The position numbers and the translations under genes were made by a program. 64,000 nt of DNA. Source: DATKCF01 sp035513345 (GTDB lineage: Bacteria > Gemmatimonadota > Gemmatimonadetes > Longimicrobiales > RSA9). The stretch is from positions 43,083 through 107,082 of the forward strand of contig DATKCF010000172.1 of the NCBI GenBank assembly GCA_035513345.1, read 5' to 3'. A model generated the notes under the pieces. That model saw nothing but the letters and a program-made list of their open reading frames with translations. It was not told the DNA's origin and made no database searches. Below, one piece after another: positions 17,212 through 25,572 of the stretch. Every line of letters begins with the position of its first letter. Position 1 is the stretch's first letter.

Positions 17212-18585
17212 GTGAGCTGGCTCCGCTCGCGCGAAGTGTGGCTGTTCGTCGTCGAGGTGAAACGCCTGCTGCGTCTGGCGGGCCCGATCGTCGTCAGTCA
17301 GCTCGGCCAGGTCGGCATGAACACCGCCGACACCGTGATGGTCGGACCGCTCGGCCCCGTGCCGCTCGCGGCCGCCGGCCTGGGCAGTGCCATGCACTGG
17401 CTCGCGACCGTCGTGTGCATCGGCATCCTCGTGGGGATGTCGCCCATGGTCAGCCAGGCGTTCGGCGCCGGCGACATGGACCGCTGCCGTCGCGTGCTGG
17501 TGCAGGGCTCATGGCTGGCGCTGATGCTCGCCGTGCCCGTTACACTGGTGTCGCTCGTCGGCACCGAACTGGCCCTCGGCCTGGGGCAGGACGCCGCCGT
17601 CAGCGACCTGACGGGCGGCTACCTCTGGGCGCTCGCATGGGGCGTCGTCCCGTTCTTCCTCTTCATGGCCGGCCGCCAGTACCTCGAAGCGACCGGTCAC
17701 GTCACCGCGCCGATGGTCATCACGTTCATCGGCCTGGCGATCAACATTGTTGCCAACCGCATCTTCATTTACGGCGCGGGCGACCTCGTTCCGGCGATGG
17801 GCGTCGTCGGCAGTGGCTGGGCTACCACGCTCGTGCGCTGGTCGATGCTCGCAGCAATCGGAATCTTCATACTCCGCCATCCGAAACTGCGCCCGCACAC
17901 CGATGAACCGTTCCGGCCCGACGGTTCGGTGATTGGCAGAATCCTGCGCGTCGGCCTGCCCGTGGGCGGACAGTTCGGCCTCGAGATGGGGCTGTTCGCG
18001 TTCGGCGCGTTCATGATGGGCTGGCTCGGCCCGCTCGAGCTGGCCGCGCACCAGGTCACGATCAACATCGCATCGACCACGTTCATGGTCGCGCTCGGCA
18101 CGAGCATGGCCGGCGCGATCCGCGTCGGCCAGCACATCGGCGCCCGCCGCGCCAGACGAATGCGACGCGCGGCGCTCGCTACCTACTTCCTTTCCGTCGG
18201 CTTCATGGGCCTGTGCGCTCTCGCGTTCGTCGCGTTCCCCGACGACCTGATCCGCCTGTACACACGCGACCCCGAGATCATCCGCCTCGGTTCAACGCTG
18301 CTCCTCGTAGCTGCCGCGTTCCAGATGTTCGACGGCGGACAGGTCGCGGGCGTGTCCGTTCTGCGCGGCGCCGCCGACACCCGGACCCCCGCCTTCATCG
18401 CCGCCGTCGGCTACTGGGGCATCGGCGTGCCGGTCGGCTACCTGCTCGCGTTCCGGGCCGGTGCCGGTCCCGTGGGCGTCTGGTTCGGCCTCACCGCCGG
18501 CCTGGCTGTGGCCGCAGTCCTGCTCGGCGTCCGGGCGCACCGCGTGCTCTGGCGCACGCCGATCGATCAACTGGTGTCCGGCTGA
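17212..18585 (+). CDS. MATE family efflux transporter
   Basis: A 457-residue multidrug and toxin extrusion protein of the inner membrane. It exports cationic or other compounds in exchange for sodium or protons. The NorM-type layout of twelve hydrophobic segments is visible. The conserved first helix is LLRLAGPIVVSQLGQVGMN with TADTVMVGPLG. The second half begins near RILRVGLPVGGQFGLEMG, showing the internal duplication. The GTG at 17212 is used as the start; the upstream sequence GGGGAAGCGC gives a weak ribosome-binding site. No regulator or substrate clue lies next to it. Confidence 0.93.
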   Translation: MSWLRSREVWLFVVEVKRLLRLAGPIVVSQLGQVGMNTADTVMVGPLGPVPLAAAGLGSAMHWLATVVCIGILVGMSPMVSQAFGAGDMDRCRRVLVQGSWLALMLAVPVTLVSLVGTELALGLGQDAAVSDLTGGYLWALAWGVVPFFLFMAGRQYLEATGHVTAPMVITFIGLAINIVANRIFIYGAGDLVPAMGVVGSGWATTLVRWSMLAAIGIFILRHPKLRPHTDEPFRPDGSVIGRILRVGLPVGGQFGLEMGLFAFGAFMMGWLGPLELAAHQVTINIASTTFMVALGTSMAGAIRVGQHIGARRARRMRRAALATYFLSVGFMGLCALAFVAFPDDLIRLYTRDPEIIRLGSTLLLVAAAFQMFDGGQVAGVSVLRGAADTRTPAFIAAVGYWGIGVPVGYLLAFRAGAGPVGVWFGLTAGLAVAAVLLGVRAHRVLWRTPIDQLVSG

Positions 18586-18679
18586 CGCCGCCACGCGCGA
18601 CGCACGCGGTGTCATGCGTGTCGTCTGCGAGCCGTACCCGTCCCTGGTGCAGGAACCCGGTTCCGGCGATCGTGTATCG

Positions 18680-18701
18680 GTTGTCACACAATTTCCACAA
18701 C
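18680..18701. promoter_or_regulatory. Candidate operator upstream of metal-uptake genes
   Basis: An inverted repeat, GTTGT-(12 bases)-ACAAC, sits 17 bases before the first gene of the metal-uptake set and is noticeably AT-richer than its surroundings. Its left half also contains TTGTCA, resembling a -35 element. It could bind a Fur/Zur-type repressor. This is inferred from position only; it does not clearly match a published Zur box. Confidence 0.3.
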
Positions 18702-18718
18702 GTCCAGCGCGGGCCGGC

Positions 18719-19060
18719 GTGTCGAAGAGAACGCTGAGCAGGCCGAATCGAGGCATCACGACGGTAGTCACGGCCATTCTCGTGGCCATGGTCACCGTGT
18801 GGCCGTTGCTCGATCTCGGATTCGACGCGACAACGCCCGCGCACATCGAGCTGCCTGACGGCTCCTCCCCGGTGCACCATTCGGCTCATGATCACGGGCT
18901 GTGCGGCGTAATGGGGACGGTCCACCTCATGCCGGTCGAACCGGCGAGGATCGCGCTGGCCACGCGTGCGGCGAGGGTTCCGCCGCGCTTCGTTCCGTCG
19001 GGCCTGCCGACGGCGCTTGTGTACGCCGCCCACAGATCGAGGGCGCCGCCTTCCGTTTGA
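18719..19060 (+). CDS. Small exported His-containing protein, metal-uptake neighbour
   Basis: A 113-residue protein starting at GTG 18719. It has a hydrophobic N-terminal segment (ITTVVTAILVAMVTVWPLL) that should serve as a signal or anchor. A short His-rich stretch with one cysteine follows (VHHSAHDHGLCGVMGTVHL) that could bind a metal ion. The C-terminal part is basic and Pro/Ala-rich. It lies 89 bases upstream of the porin gene and is followed by the binding protein and permease of a metal ABC importer. A role in metal capture or sensing is inferred from context. No known family is recognised with confidence. Confidence 0.6.
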   Translation: MSKRTLSRPNRGITTVVTAILVAMVTVWPLLDLGFDATTPAHIELPDGSSPVHHSAHDHGLCGVMGTVHLMPVEPARIALATRAARVPPRFVPSGLPTALVYAAHRSRAPPSV

Positions 19061-19149
19061 TTTCCGAAGCGCTCCCGCAACGGGAACCGTGGCATCGGCG
19101 CGTCCAGAGGGCCGGATGCGCGAGCCCGGACATCAACGGAGGATTCGAC

Positions 19150-20544
19150 TTGAAAGGAACGACCGCAGCATCTGCCGCCATCGTGGCGGCCGCATTGCTG
19201 TTTCCGATTGGCGCGAACGGTGTGTCGGCCCAGGTGCCGGTAACCGCGACGGACTCGCTGCGGATGCGCGTGGACTCGCTCATGCGGCAGCTCGACAGCC
19301 TTCGCGCCGTGATCACGACCATCCAGCGACCGGCACCACCGGCATCGCCTGACACACTCGACCCGGTCGCGCGGATCCGCGCAGCGGCGGCGGCGGCGGG
19401 CGCGGGCCGCGCGGACACGACCGCGGGCGCGCAACAGCCCGAGGAAGCGGTCCAGTTCATCGGCAGGCAGCGCAACCTCAATGCGCTCAATCCCGAGATC
19501 AGCGTGAGCGGCGACGTGTTCGCGTTCTCACGCTCCGATGATGCGACAGCGGACAACTTCGCGGCTCGCGAATTCGAGATCAGCTTCGTATCGAATCTCG
19601 ACCCGTTCTCCCGCGCGAAAGTCTTCGTAGCGCACCATCTCGGTGGCGGCGAGATCCTGCCGTTCGGCCAGCATGCGCACGAGGAGCCGGGTACGCCAGC
19701 GGAGCCGGAGGCCGAAGAGGAAGAAGGCCATGGCGGTGAGACGGAGATCGAGGAAGGCTACGTCGAGTGGGTCGGTCTGGCGGGCGGCCTCGGTGTTACG
19801 GTCGGCAAGTTCCGTCAGCGGTTCGGCCGGCTCAACCGCTGGCACGCCCACGCGCTGCCCGGTCAGCAATACCCGTTGCCGGTCCTGGCCTTCCTGGGCG
19901 AGGAGGGCCTCGCGCAGCCCGGCGTGTCGGCGCACTGGCTGCTGCCGATCCACGGATTCGGTACCTGGGAGGTATGGGGCGAACTGACGCGCAGTTCGAG
20001 CGAAGTGCTGTTCGGCGAGGACAACGGCTTGAGCGCGCTCGGCCACGTGAACGCGTTCTACGAGCTGTCGCCCGCCACTTACCTCGAAATCGGCCTGTCG
20101 GCGCTGACCGGCGGTCGTGAAGGCGACCCGTCACCTGACGACGCACCCGTCACCGGCAATCGTCTCTTCGGCGCCGATCTGACCTTCGACTGGCGTCCGC
20201 CGAGCCAGTCGCGCACTCGCCAGCTGACGGTGACCGGCGGCGCAATGCTCAACCGCCGCGTATTCGATGGCGCCGATAACCTCGATGCGTGGGGCGCATT
20301 CGCGATCGGCGAGTACCGGTTCGCGCAGCAATGGATCGCGGGTGCGCGCTGGGAATGGGTCGAGAATCCGGACGAGCCGGATGAGAACGCGACCTTGTTC
20401 GCGCCATCGCTAACGTGGTGGCAGAGCGAGTACGTCCGGCTGCGCGCCGAGTACGACATCTTTCGCGGCGTCGAGGACGACTTCGGCCAGTTCGTCCTCC
20501 AGATCACCTTCGCCATGGGGCCGCACAAGCATGAGAACTACTAG
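19150..20544 (+). CDS. Outer-membrane porin, probably for metal uptake
   Basis: A 464-residue outer-membrane beta-barrel protein with a signal sequence (ASAAIVAAALLFPIGANGVSAQ). A short coiled-coil-like periplasmic segment follows (LRMRVDSLMRQLDSLRAVI). The remainder has alternating aromatic/polar strands (VSGDVFAFSRSDD, AREFEISFVSNLDP) and a C-terminal strand (FGQFVLQITFAMG). One loop near residues 175-200 is very acidic and His-containing (HAHEEPGT, EAEEEEGHGGE), consistent with collecting cations. TTG 19150 is preferred because GGAGG stands seven bases upstream and the signal peptide begins there. It lies between the His-containing peptide and the binding-protein gene, so zinc or a similar metal is the likely cargo. 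Confidence 0.82.
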   Translation: MKGTTAASAAIVAAALLFPIGANGVSAQVPVTATDSLRMRVDSLMRQLDSLRAVITTIQRPAPPASPDTLDPVARIRAAAAAAGAGRADTTAGAQQPEEAVQFIGRQRNLNALNPEISVSGDVFAFSRSDDATADNFAAREFEISFVSNLDPFSRAKVFVAHHLGGGEILPFGQHAHEEPGTPAEPEAEEEEGHGGETEIEEGYVEWVGLAGGLGVTVGKFRQRFGRLNRWHAHALPGQQYPLPVLAFLGEEGLAQPGVSAHWLLPIHGFGTWEVWGELTRSSSEVLFGEDNGLSALGHVNAFYELSPATYLEIGLSALTGGREGDPSPDDAPVTGNRLFGADLTFDWRPPSQSRTRQLTVTGGAMLNRRVFDGADNLDAWGAFAIGEYRFAQQWIAGARWEWVENPDEPDENATLFAPSLTWWQSEYVRLRAEYDIFRGVEDDFGQFVLQITFAMGPHKHENY

Positions 20545-20577
20545 CCGGCGTTTGCCGGCTCGCATGAAGGAGCACAG

Positions 20578-21624
20578 ATGATCACGACACGATTCACTGC
20601 ACCGTTGCTCGCGCTGGCGACCATGACGGCGGCCGTGCAACCTCTGGCCGCCGTCCAGGATCCGGTCCGCGTTGTTGCGTCGCTGCCCGTCTATGCATCC
20701 ATCGTCCGCGCGATTGGTGGCAGCGATGTCGCCGTCTCGAGCATCGCCGATCCGCGCGAGGACGCGCACTTCGTCCGGCCGAAACCGAGCTTCGCCGCTG
20801 ACATCAGGCGAGCGGACATGTTCATCACAACCGGTCTCGACCTCGAGCTGTGGGTGCCAGCGCTGCTCGACCGGGCCGGCAATAACAATGTGAGCGAGGG
20901 CGGCCCCGGTTACGTTACCGCGTACACTGGTGTGACCCTGCTCGAAGTGCCGGTCAACGCGGATCGCTCCGCGGGCGACATCCACATTTATGGCAACCCG
21001 CACGTCTATACGGATCCGCTCAACGCGATCCAGGTCGCGCGCAACATCACGACAGGTCTGAAAAAGGTCGCCCCGGACCGCGCCGCCGACTGGGACCGCG
21101 GCTTCGCCGCGTTCGCCGATCGCATCTATCGCAAGCTGTACGGCGACCGGCTCGTCGACATCGTGACAGGCGAGGGTCTGGCGAACCTGGCACGGCAGGG
21201 CAACCTTCTCACCTTCCTCGGCTCCACGCCGTATGAGGGAACGCCGCTCATCGAAATGCTGGGTGGCTGGATGGCCGAAGCCGCAGTGCTGCGCGGTGCG
21301 GAAGTCATCTGCGATCACCGCAACTGGGCCTACTTCACGGACCGGTTCGGCATGGAGTGTGTCGAGTATCTCGAGCCGAAGCCGGGAATTCCGCCTACAC
21401 CCGGACACGTCGCGAAACTGATCGACCTGATGAAGACGCGGGAGATCAGGGTGATCGTCGCGGCCACGTACTTCGGCCGGGACAGGGTCCGGACGGTCGC
21501 GGAGCGTGCAGGCGCAACCGCCGTACTGATCCCGTTCCAGACGGGTGACGGCCCGGGACTCGAGACGTACATGGATCTGGTCGACCGGTGGATAGGCGAC
21601 CTGGTCAGCGCCGTCGCCTCCTGA
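20578..21624 (+). CDS. Metal ABC transporter substrate-binding protein (ZnuA-like)
   Basis: A 348-residue periplasmic solute-binding protein of the cluster A-I family (zinc/manganese). It has a signal peptide (FTAPLLALATMTAAVQPLAA) and begins the mature part with VRVVASLPVYASIVRAIGG, typical of the family. Candidate ligands are the His in EDAHFVRPKPS, the His pair in HIYGNPHVYTDP and the acidic C-terminal region. It lacks the long His-rich loop of classical ZnuA. AAGGAG lies ten bases before the ATG. The permease gene starts 18 bases after its stop. No ATPase gene is seen nearby, so one must be supplied from elsewhere. Confidence 0.9.
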   Translation: MITTRFTAPLLALATMTAAVQPLAAVQDPVRVVASLPVYASIVRAIGGSDVAVSSIADPREDAHFVRPKPSFAADIRRADMFITTGLDLELWVPALLDRAGNNNVSEGGPGYVTAYTGVTLLEVPVNADRSAGDIHIYGNPHVYTDPLNAIQVARNITTGLKKVAPDRAADWDRGFAAFADRIYRKLYGDRLVDIVTGEGLANLARQGNLLTFLGSTPYEGTPLIEMLGGWMAEAAVLRGAEVICDHRNWAYFTDRFGMECVEYLEPKPGIPPTPGHVAKLIDLMKTREIRVIVAATYFGRDRVRTVAERAGATAVLIPFQTGDGPGLETYMDLVDRWIGDLVSAVAS

Positions 21625-21642
21625 ACGACACGGGAAGACGAC

Positions 21643-22503
21643 ATGCTCGACCTCATCCTCGTCCCGCTCGCCGCGGCGCTCGTGATCCTCGGGATCAACG
21701 CGTATTTCGGCCTGCACATCATCCGGCGGGGCGTGATCTTCGTGGACCTCGCGTTCGCGCAGATCGCGGCGCTCGGCGGCACCGTCGCCTTCATGCTCGG
21801 CATTCACGCCGGCGAAACGATGTCATACCTGTTCGCGTTCGGCTTCACGGTGCTGGGCGCTCTGCTGTTCAGCGTGACGAGGGTCGAACACGGACATGTC
21901 TCGCAGGAAGCGTACATCGGCATCAGCTACGTCGTCGCCTCCGCAGCCGTGATCCTGCTCTCCAGCTTCAGCCCGGAAGGCGCCGAACACGTCAAGGAGA
22001 CACTCACAGGCTCGCTGATCTGGGTTACGTGGCCGACGGTCGCGAAGATGGCCGGCGTGTATGCCCTGATCGCAATTTTCCACTGGTTCGTACGGCACCA
22101 GATGATCGCCGTCACCTTCGCGCCGCAGACCGTCCGCAACATCAAGGTATGGGACTTCGTCTTCTACGTATCGTTCGGCGTTGCCATCACTTTCTCCGTC
22201 AATGTCGCCGGCGTCCTGCTCATCTTCAGCACGCTCGTGATTCCGGCCGTGATCGCGTACCTCTACACGACGCACTTCATGACGGCGCTCTTCATCGCGT
22301 GGATCGCGGGCGCGGTCGCGATCGCAGGCGGCGTAGCAGTCTCGTTCGCGTGGGACATCACCACGGGCCCGCTGCTGGTTGTCGCGTTCGGCGTGGTCCT
22401 GGTTCTCGCCGTATTGGTGAAGCCGGTGATCGGTCGGCGAGTGGGCGCTCCCATGACCGCGACGGACGTGCCCGAACCCGTTGGCGGCTCGGCCCACGAT
22501 TGA
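21643..22503 (+). CDS. Metal ABC transporter permease (ZnuB-like)
   Basis: A 286-residue inner-membrane permease of the ABC-3 family for zinc or manganese. It has about eight hydrophobic segments. The characteristic N-terminal segment is HIIRRGVIFVDLAFAQIAAL with GGTVAFMLG. The later segment NVAGVLLIFSTLVIPAVIAY is the family's coupling-region signature. A cytoplasmic-side segment HFMTALFIAWIAGAVAIAGG follows. It forms one transcription unit with the binding protein upstream (18-base gap). The C-terminus carries a short polar tail ending SAHD. The metal is not proved by sequence. Confidence 0.92.
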   Translation: MLDLILVPLAAALVILGINAYFGLHIIRRGVIFVDLAFAQIAALGGTVAFMLGIHAGETMSYLFAFGFTVLGALLFSVTRVEHGHVSQEAYIGISYVVASAAVILLSSFSPEGAEHVKETLTGSLIWVTWPTVAKMAGVYALIAIFHWFVRHQMIAVTFAPQTVRNIKVWDFVFYVSFGVAITFSVNVAGVLLIFSTLVIPAVIAYLYTTHFMTALFIAWIAGAVAIAGGVAVSFAWDITTGPLLVVAFGVVLVLAVLVKPVIGRRVGAPMTATDVPEPVGGSAHD

Positions 22504-22521
22504 CGCCCTGTCGGCCGGACT

Positions 22522-22689
22522 TCAGACGCCCTTTTTCGGCCGGCTTCCACGCCAGACCAGGTACGTGAAAGCGATAAGGAGCGCGTATACGACCATGGCC
22601 GGCCCGTCGTGCGGGATGTCCCTCAGGATCCTGCCGAGCGTGAGTCCGGACGCCGACGACGACTGGACGAGCAGAATGGAATTCAACAC
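22522..22689 (-). CDS. 55-residue single-span membrane protein
   Basis: A short frame that starts at GTG 22689 with GGAGG six bases upstream and stops at 22522. It encodes a polar N-terminus (LNSILLVQSSSASGLTLGR), then a hydrophobic helix (AMVVYALLIAFTYLVW), and a strongly basic tail (RGSRPKKGV). The order of helix then basic residues predicts a single-span protein with a cytosolic C-terminus. It ends 18 bases from the convergent permease gene and follows the 144-residue gene on the same strand. The clear ribosome-binding site and membrane pattern support a real gene. Function is unknown. Confidence 0.68.
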   Translation of the reverse strand: MLNSILLVQSSSASGLTLGRILRDIPHDGPAMVVYALLIAFTYLVWRGSRPKKGV

Positions 22690-22790
22690 GGAATCCTCCG
22701 ATCACCATCACATGGGTGAGCGCGGACGTCGTGTCCGCGCCGCGGTTCCAGCACCGGCCGCGCGGTCGTACCGCGAGCCGGCGATGTCGC

Positions 22791-23225
22791 TCAGACCCGT
22801 GACGGAGGAGGTGTGTCGCAGTGGAAGGAGGCGTGCCCCGTGAATGCCCGCTCGTGTATCAGCGCATGGCGGAGCCGGTCGTGCTCGACAGCCCTCGCCC
22901 GCGACCGTTCCGCGAGTTGAACGCGTGCCCTGACTGCCGCCAGCCGCGACCGTTCGCGTTTCCCGCGCGCGGACCCGGTCGGGTCGGCGCCGCCCGTTTC
23001 CCGCGGCGCTTCAAACTGTACGCCGCTCGGCGCTGACACACCCGGCAACGCGTGGCCATCTGCGCCGATGGCAGTGCTGCCATGCCCGCCCGCCACCGCG
23101 CCAGAGCCTGTGGTCGGGCCCGTGCCGAACGCCGCAACGCCGAAGAAAACAACGAGCAGCAACGCGCCCACCGCCCGGGCAAGGGCTCCGCCCGCTGTGC
23201 GCGGAGCACAGAAAACGGGAGGCAT
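22791..23225 (-). CDS. Hypothetical membrane-anchored or secreted protein
   Basis: A 144-residue protein starting at ATG 23225, preceded by GGGAGG five bases upstream. One hydrophobic segment lies near residues 14-33 (AVGALLLVVFFGVAAFG). A Gly/Ala/His-containing extracytoplasmic region follows. The C-terminal half is rich in Arg and Glu with scattered His and a late Cys (RHALIHERAFTGHASFHC). No family is recognised. It is divergent from the Na/Ca exchanger gene (155 bases between starts) and lies 101 bases upstream of the 55-residue membrane protein. The second half has composition common in GC-rich shadow frames, so confidence is moderate. Confidence 0.5.
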   Translation of the reverse strand: MPPVFCAPRTAGGALARAVGALLLVVFFGVAAFGTGPTTGSGAVAGGHGSTAIGADGHALPGVSAPSGVQFEAPRETGGADPTGSARGKRERSRLAAVRARVQLAERSRARAVEHDRLRHALIHERAFTGHASFHCDTPPPSRV

Positions 23226-23380
23226 GGCAGCCTCCCGGACCGGGACAACACGGTTGCGCGTCATTCAGCATCCAATCTCGGCAATGTCATTGTCGAAATC
23301 AATCGCCTCGACGACGGGGTTGCCAACGGCCGCCGTTCTGTCGATTCTCGACCTTTCCGGAATCGTAACCGTGAGGTGGT

Positions 23381-24466
23381 GTGGACGCCGGTACTCTCCT
23401 GCAGTTCGGGCTCGGCCTCGTTCTGCTCGTTGCAGGCGCGGAATCACTCGTTCGAGGCTCGGCCCGACTGGCCGCCGCGGTCGGCGTTCCTCCCCTCATA
23501 ATCGGCCTGACGGTCGTCGCTTTCGGCACCAGTTCGCCGGAGATCGTCGTAAGCGTGCAAGCCGCCTTCTCGGACCGCGCCGACATTGCGCTCGGCAATG
23601 TCATCGGCAGCAACATCTTCAACGTCCTCTTCATCCTCGGCCTGTCTGCCGTCGTGGCCCCTCTGGTCGTGTCCGACCAGCTCGTTCGCTACGACGTGCC
23701 TATCATGATCGGCGCGTCATCGCTCGTCATGCTGCTCGGCATGAACGGCTCGCTGCACCGCCTCGAGGGTCTGCTCCTGCTCGTCCTCCTCGCTCTCTAC
23801 ATCGCGTTCCTCGCCTGGCTCTCACACAGGCGGGGACATCCACCACCAGGCCTCATCCCGGATCCGCCGACCGAGTCGAACCGTCTGGTCGATGTGATCC
23901 GTATCGCCGCCGGCCTCGCTCTCCTCGTGATCGGGTCACGCTTCCTGGTGAACGGCTCCGTCGCCATTGCCCGCTTCCTCGGCCTCAGTGAACTCGTCAT
24001 CGGCCTCACCATCGTCGCGGCAGGAACCTCCCTTCCAGAGGTCGCAACGTCCGTCATTGCGAGCTACCGCGGCCAGAGAGACATTGCCGTTGGCAACATC
24101 ATCGGTAGCAACATCTTCAACCTGCTGGCCGTCCTCGGCACCGCCGCCGTGCTGTCACCGCGCCCGCTCAACGTGTCGGCCGCCGCGCTGACCTTCGATC
24201 TGCCCGTCATGGTCGCCGTCGCCATGGCGTGCCTGCCGATCTTCGCCGGCCACCGCATCCCCCGCTGGATCGGCGTCCTCTTCCTGGCGTACTACGCCAC
24301 GTATGTCACCTTCCTCGTCCTCGATGCGACCGACCACGAAGCCCTGCCCATCTTCAGCGGCGTCATGCTCTCCTTCGTCGTGCCGATCACCGTCGTTACC
24401 CTCGCGGTCATGCTGATCCGCTCGCGCAGGACCGCTGCCTCCGATCGTGACGGCCCACACGGCTGA
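23381..24466 (+). CDS. Sodium/calcium exchanger family protein (YrbG-like)
   Basis: A 361-residue inner-membrane cation/Ca2+ antiporter of the CaCA superfamily. It shows the two inverted alpha-repeats that form the ion pathway. The first is GLTVVAFGTSSPEIVVSV with LGNVIGSNIFN. The second, near residue 205, is GLTIVAAGTSLPEVATSV with VGNIIGSNIFN. About ten hydrophobic helices are visible, and a short cytoplasmic linker (HRRGHPPPGLIPDPP) divides the halves. The GTG start at 23381 follows GAGGTG. Physiologically it would expel calcium using sodium or protons. A dispersed repeat begins directly after its stop. Confidence 0.93.
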   Translation: MDAGTLLQFGLGLVLLVAGAESLVRGSARLAAAVGVPPLIIGLTVVAFGTSSPEIVVSVQAAFSDRADIALGNVIGSNIFNVLFILGLSAVVAPLVVSDQLVRYDVPIMIGASSLVMLLGMNGSLHRLEGLLLLVLLALYIAFLAWLSHRRGHPPPGLIPDPPTESNRLVDVIRIAAGLALLVIGSRFLVNGSVAIARFLGLSELVIGLTIVAAGTSLPEVATSVIASYRGQRDIAVGNIIGSNIFNLLAVLGTAAVLSPRPLNVSAAALTFDLPVMVAVAMACLPIFAGHRIPRWIGVLFLAYYATYVTFLVLDATDHEALPIFSGVMLSFVVPITVVTLAVMLIRSRRTAASDRDGPHG

Positions 24467-24468
24467 AC

Positions 24469-24800
24469 ACGCTCGGGGTTTCACGCTGGGGACGCTGGGG
24501 GGCGGAGGACGCTGGACGGATTACTCGTTGTTGAACTCACGACGGAGCACGGGTCGACGCGCACCCGCGCCCGGGATCGACCGCCAGACGTTCCGGCCAT
24601 GTGGGGTGTCGACACACCGCCGCCCTATCCTGAACTGGCCAGCACCCGGGACCAGGCCCAGACCCGGAAGAGCCCCAGGAATGTCCCCGGCTGCCCGCCC
24701 GGAGTCGGTGCCATCCGGACGGCTGAAGAACAGCCAGCGTCCTCCTCCCCCTCCGCGTCCCCTGCGTGCAACTGCCGTTCCTACGCTCACGCAGGACGGC
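24469..24800 (+). repeat. Dispersed TIR-bearing repeat, copy A (full length)
   Basis: About 330 bp. The left end contains GGGTTTCACGCTGGGGACGC. The right end, read on the other strand, contains GTTGCACGCAGGGGACGC. Both continue into (C)GGAGGACGCTG, so the element has imperfect terminal inverted repeats of roughly 40 bases. Internal landmarks are TTGTTGAACTCACG, GGGTCGACGCG and CCCGGAGTCGGTGCCATCC. It begins right after the exchanger gene and carries no gene. Copy B follows in tandem. Confidence 0.85.
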
Positions 24801-24813
24801 TGACTCCGATGTC

Positions 24814-25036
24814 CGCGCTCGGGGTTTCACGCTGGGGACGCTGGGGGAGCGGACACGGGGACGGATTACTTGTTGTTGAACTCACGGCCGGGCAGGGGTC
24901 GACGCGCCCCGAAGCCCCCAGAAAAAATGTCCGGCTGCCTGCCCGGAGTCGGCGGCATCAGAGGGCGAAAGAACAGCCAGCGTCCTCCGCCCCCACCGCG
25001 TCCCCTGCGTGCAACAGCAGTTCGTTCACGCCGAGG
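24814..25036 (+). repeat. Dispersed TIR-bearing repeat, copy B (short form)
   Basis: About 220 bp with the same left end (CGCTCGGGGTTTCACGCTGG), the same TTGTTGAACTCACGG and GGGTCGACGCG landmarks, and the same right end (AAGAACAGCCAGCGTCCTCC, CGTCCCCTGCGTGCAACAGC). It lacks about 100 bases of the middle present in copies A, D and E. It directly follows copy A in the same orientation and ends 18 bases before the convergent arfB stop. Confidence 0.85.
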
Positions 25037-25053
25037 AAACCTGAAAAGCCGGT

Positions 25054-25488
25054 CTATTCCTCCGCCCGGACCGGGCCACGCTGTTTCTTCTTCTCGCCCT
25101 GCCGCTTCTTCTCGCGCAGCCGCTTCTCTTTCACGGCCCGTGACGGCTTCGTCTTGCGACGGGGTCGACGGTTCCGCAGTGCGCCGGCAAGGAGTTCGAT
25201 GAACCGGTCGGTCACGGTTTCGCGGTTCTGGAGCTGGCTGCGGCTGCCGCTTTCCACGATACGGAGTACGCCGCGGCTGTCGATGCGGTTGGCCAGCCGG
25301 TCCAGGATGCGGGCGCGCTGCGCGTCGGTCAGAGACGGCGAGCCGGAAACGTCCCATGTCAGCTCGATCCGGGTCGCGCTCGTGTTCACGTGCTGGCCGC
25401 CCGGTCCGCCGGACCGGGTCGCACGGTACGTCAGCTCGGCGGCCGACACGACAAGATCGTCGTTGATGTGCAGCCCATCGTCGGTCAT
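25054..25488 (-). CDS. arfB: Peptidyl-tRNA hydrolase ArfB (YaeJ)
   Basis: A 144-residue alternative ribosome-rescue factor related to class I release factors. It hydrolyses peptidyl-tRNA on ribosomes stalled without a stop codon. The catalytic motif is RSGGPGGQHVNTSATRIEL near residue 26. The protein is short because it lacks the codon-recognition domains of RF1/RF2. The C-terminal tail is very basic (KTKPSRAVKEKRLREKKRQG), as expected for the helix that enters the mRNA channel. AGGAG five bases upstream favours the ATG at 25488; the preceding in-frame ATG at 25491 is possible. It is convergent with repeat copy B. Confidence 0.95.
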   Translation of the reverse strand: MTDDGLHINDDLVVSAAELTYRATRSGGPGGQHVNTSATRIELTWDVSGSPSLTDAQRARILDRLANRIDSRGVLRIVESGSRSQLQNRETVTDRFIELLAGALRNRRPRRKTKPSRAVKEKRLREKKRQGEKKKQRGPVRAEE

Positions 25489-25572
25489 CATCGCTCCTGC
25501 TGCCGGACCCGGGGGTCAGGCATTACACTAACCGGTCGAACGGGGCGCTCGGCCGCGTTCCACCTGGGGAGG

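Noticed and set aside
24459..24803. Eight-base direct repeat ACGGCTGA flanking repeat copy A, as a target-site duplication
   Set aside because: The right-hand copy belongs to the conserved left end of copy B and related copies (GCAGGACGG), so it is not evidence of insertion duplication.
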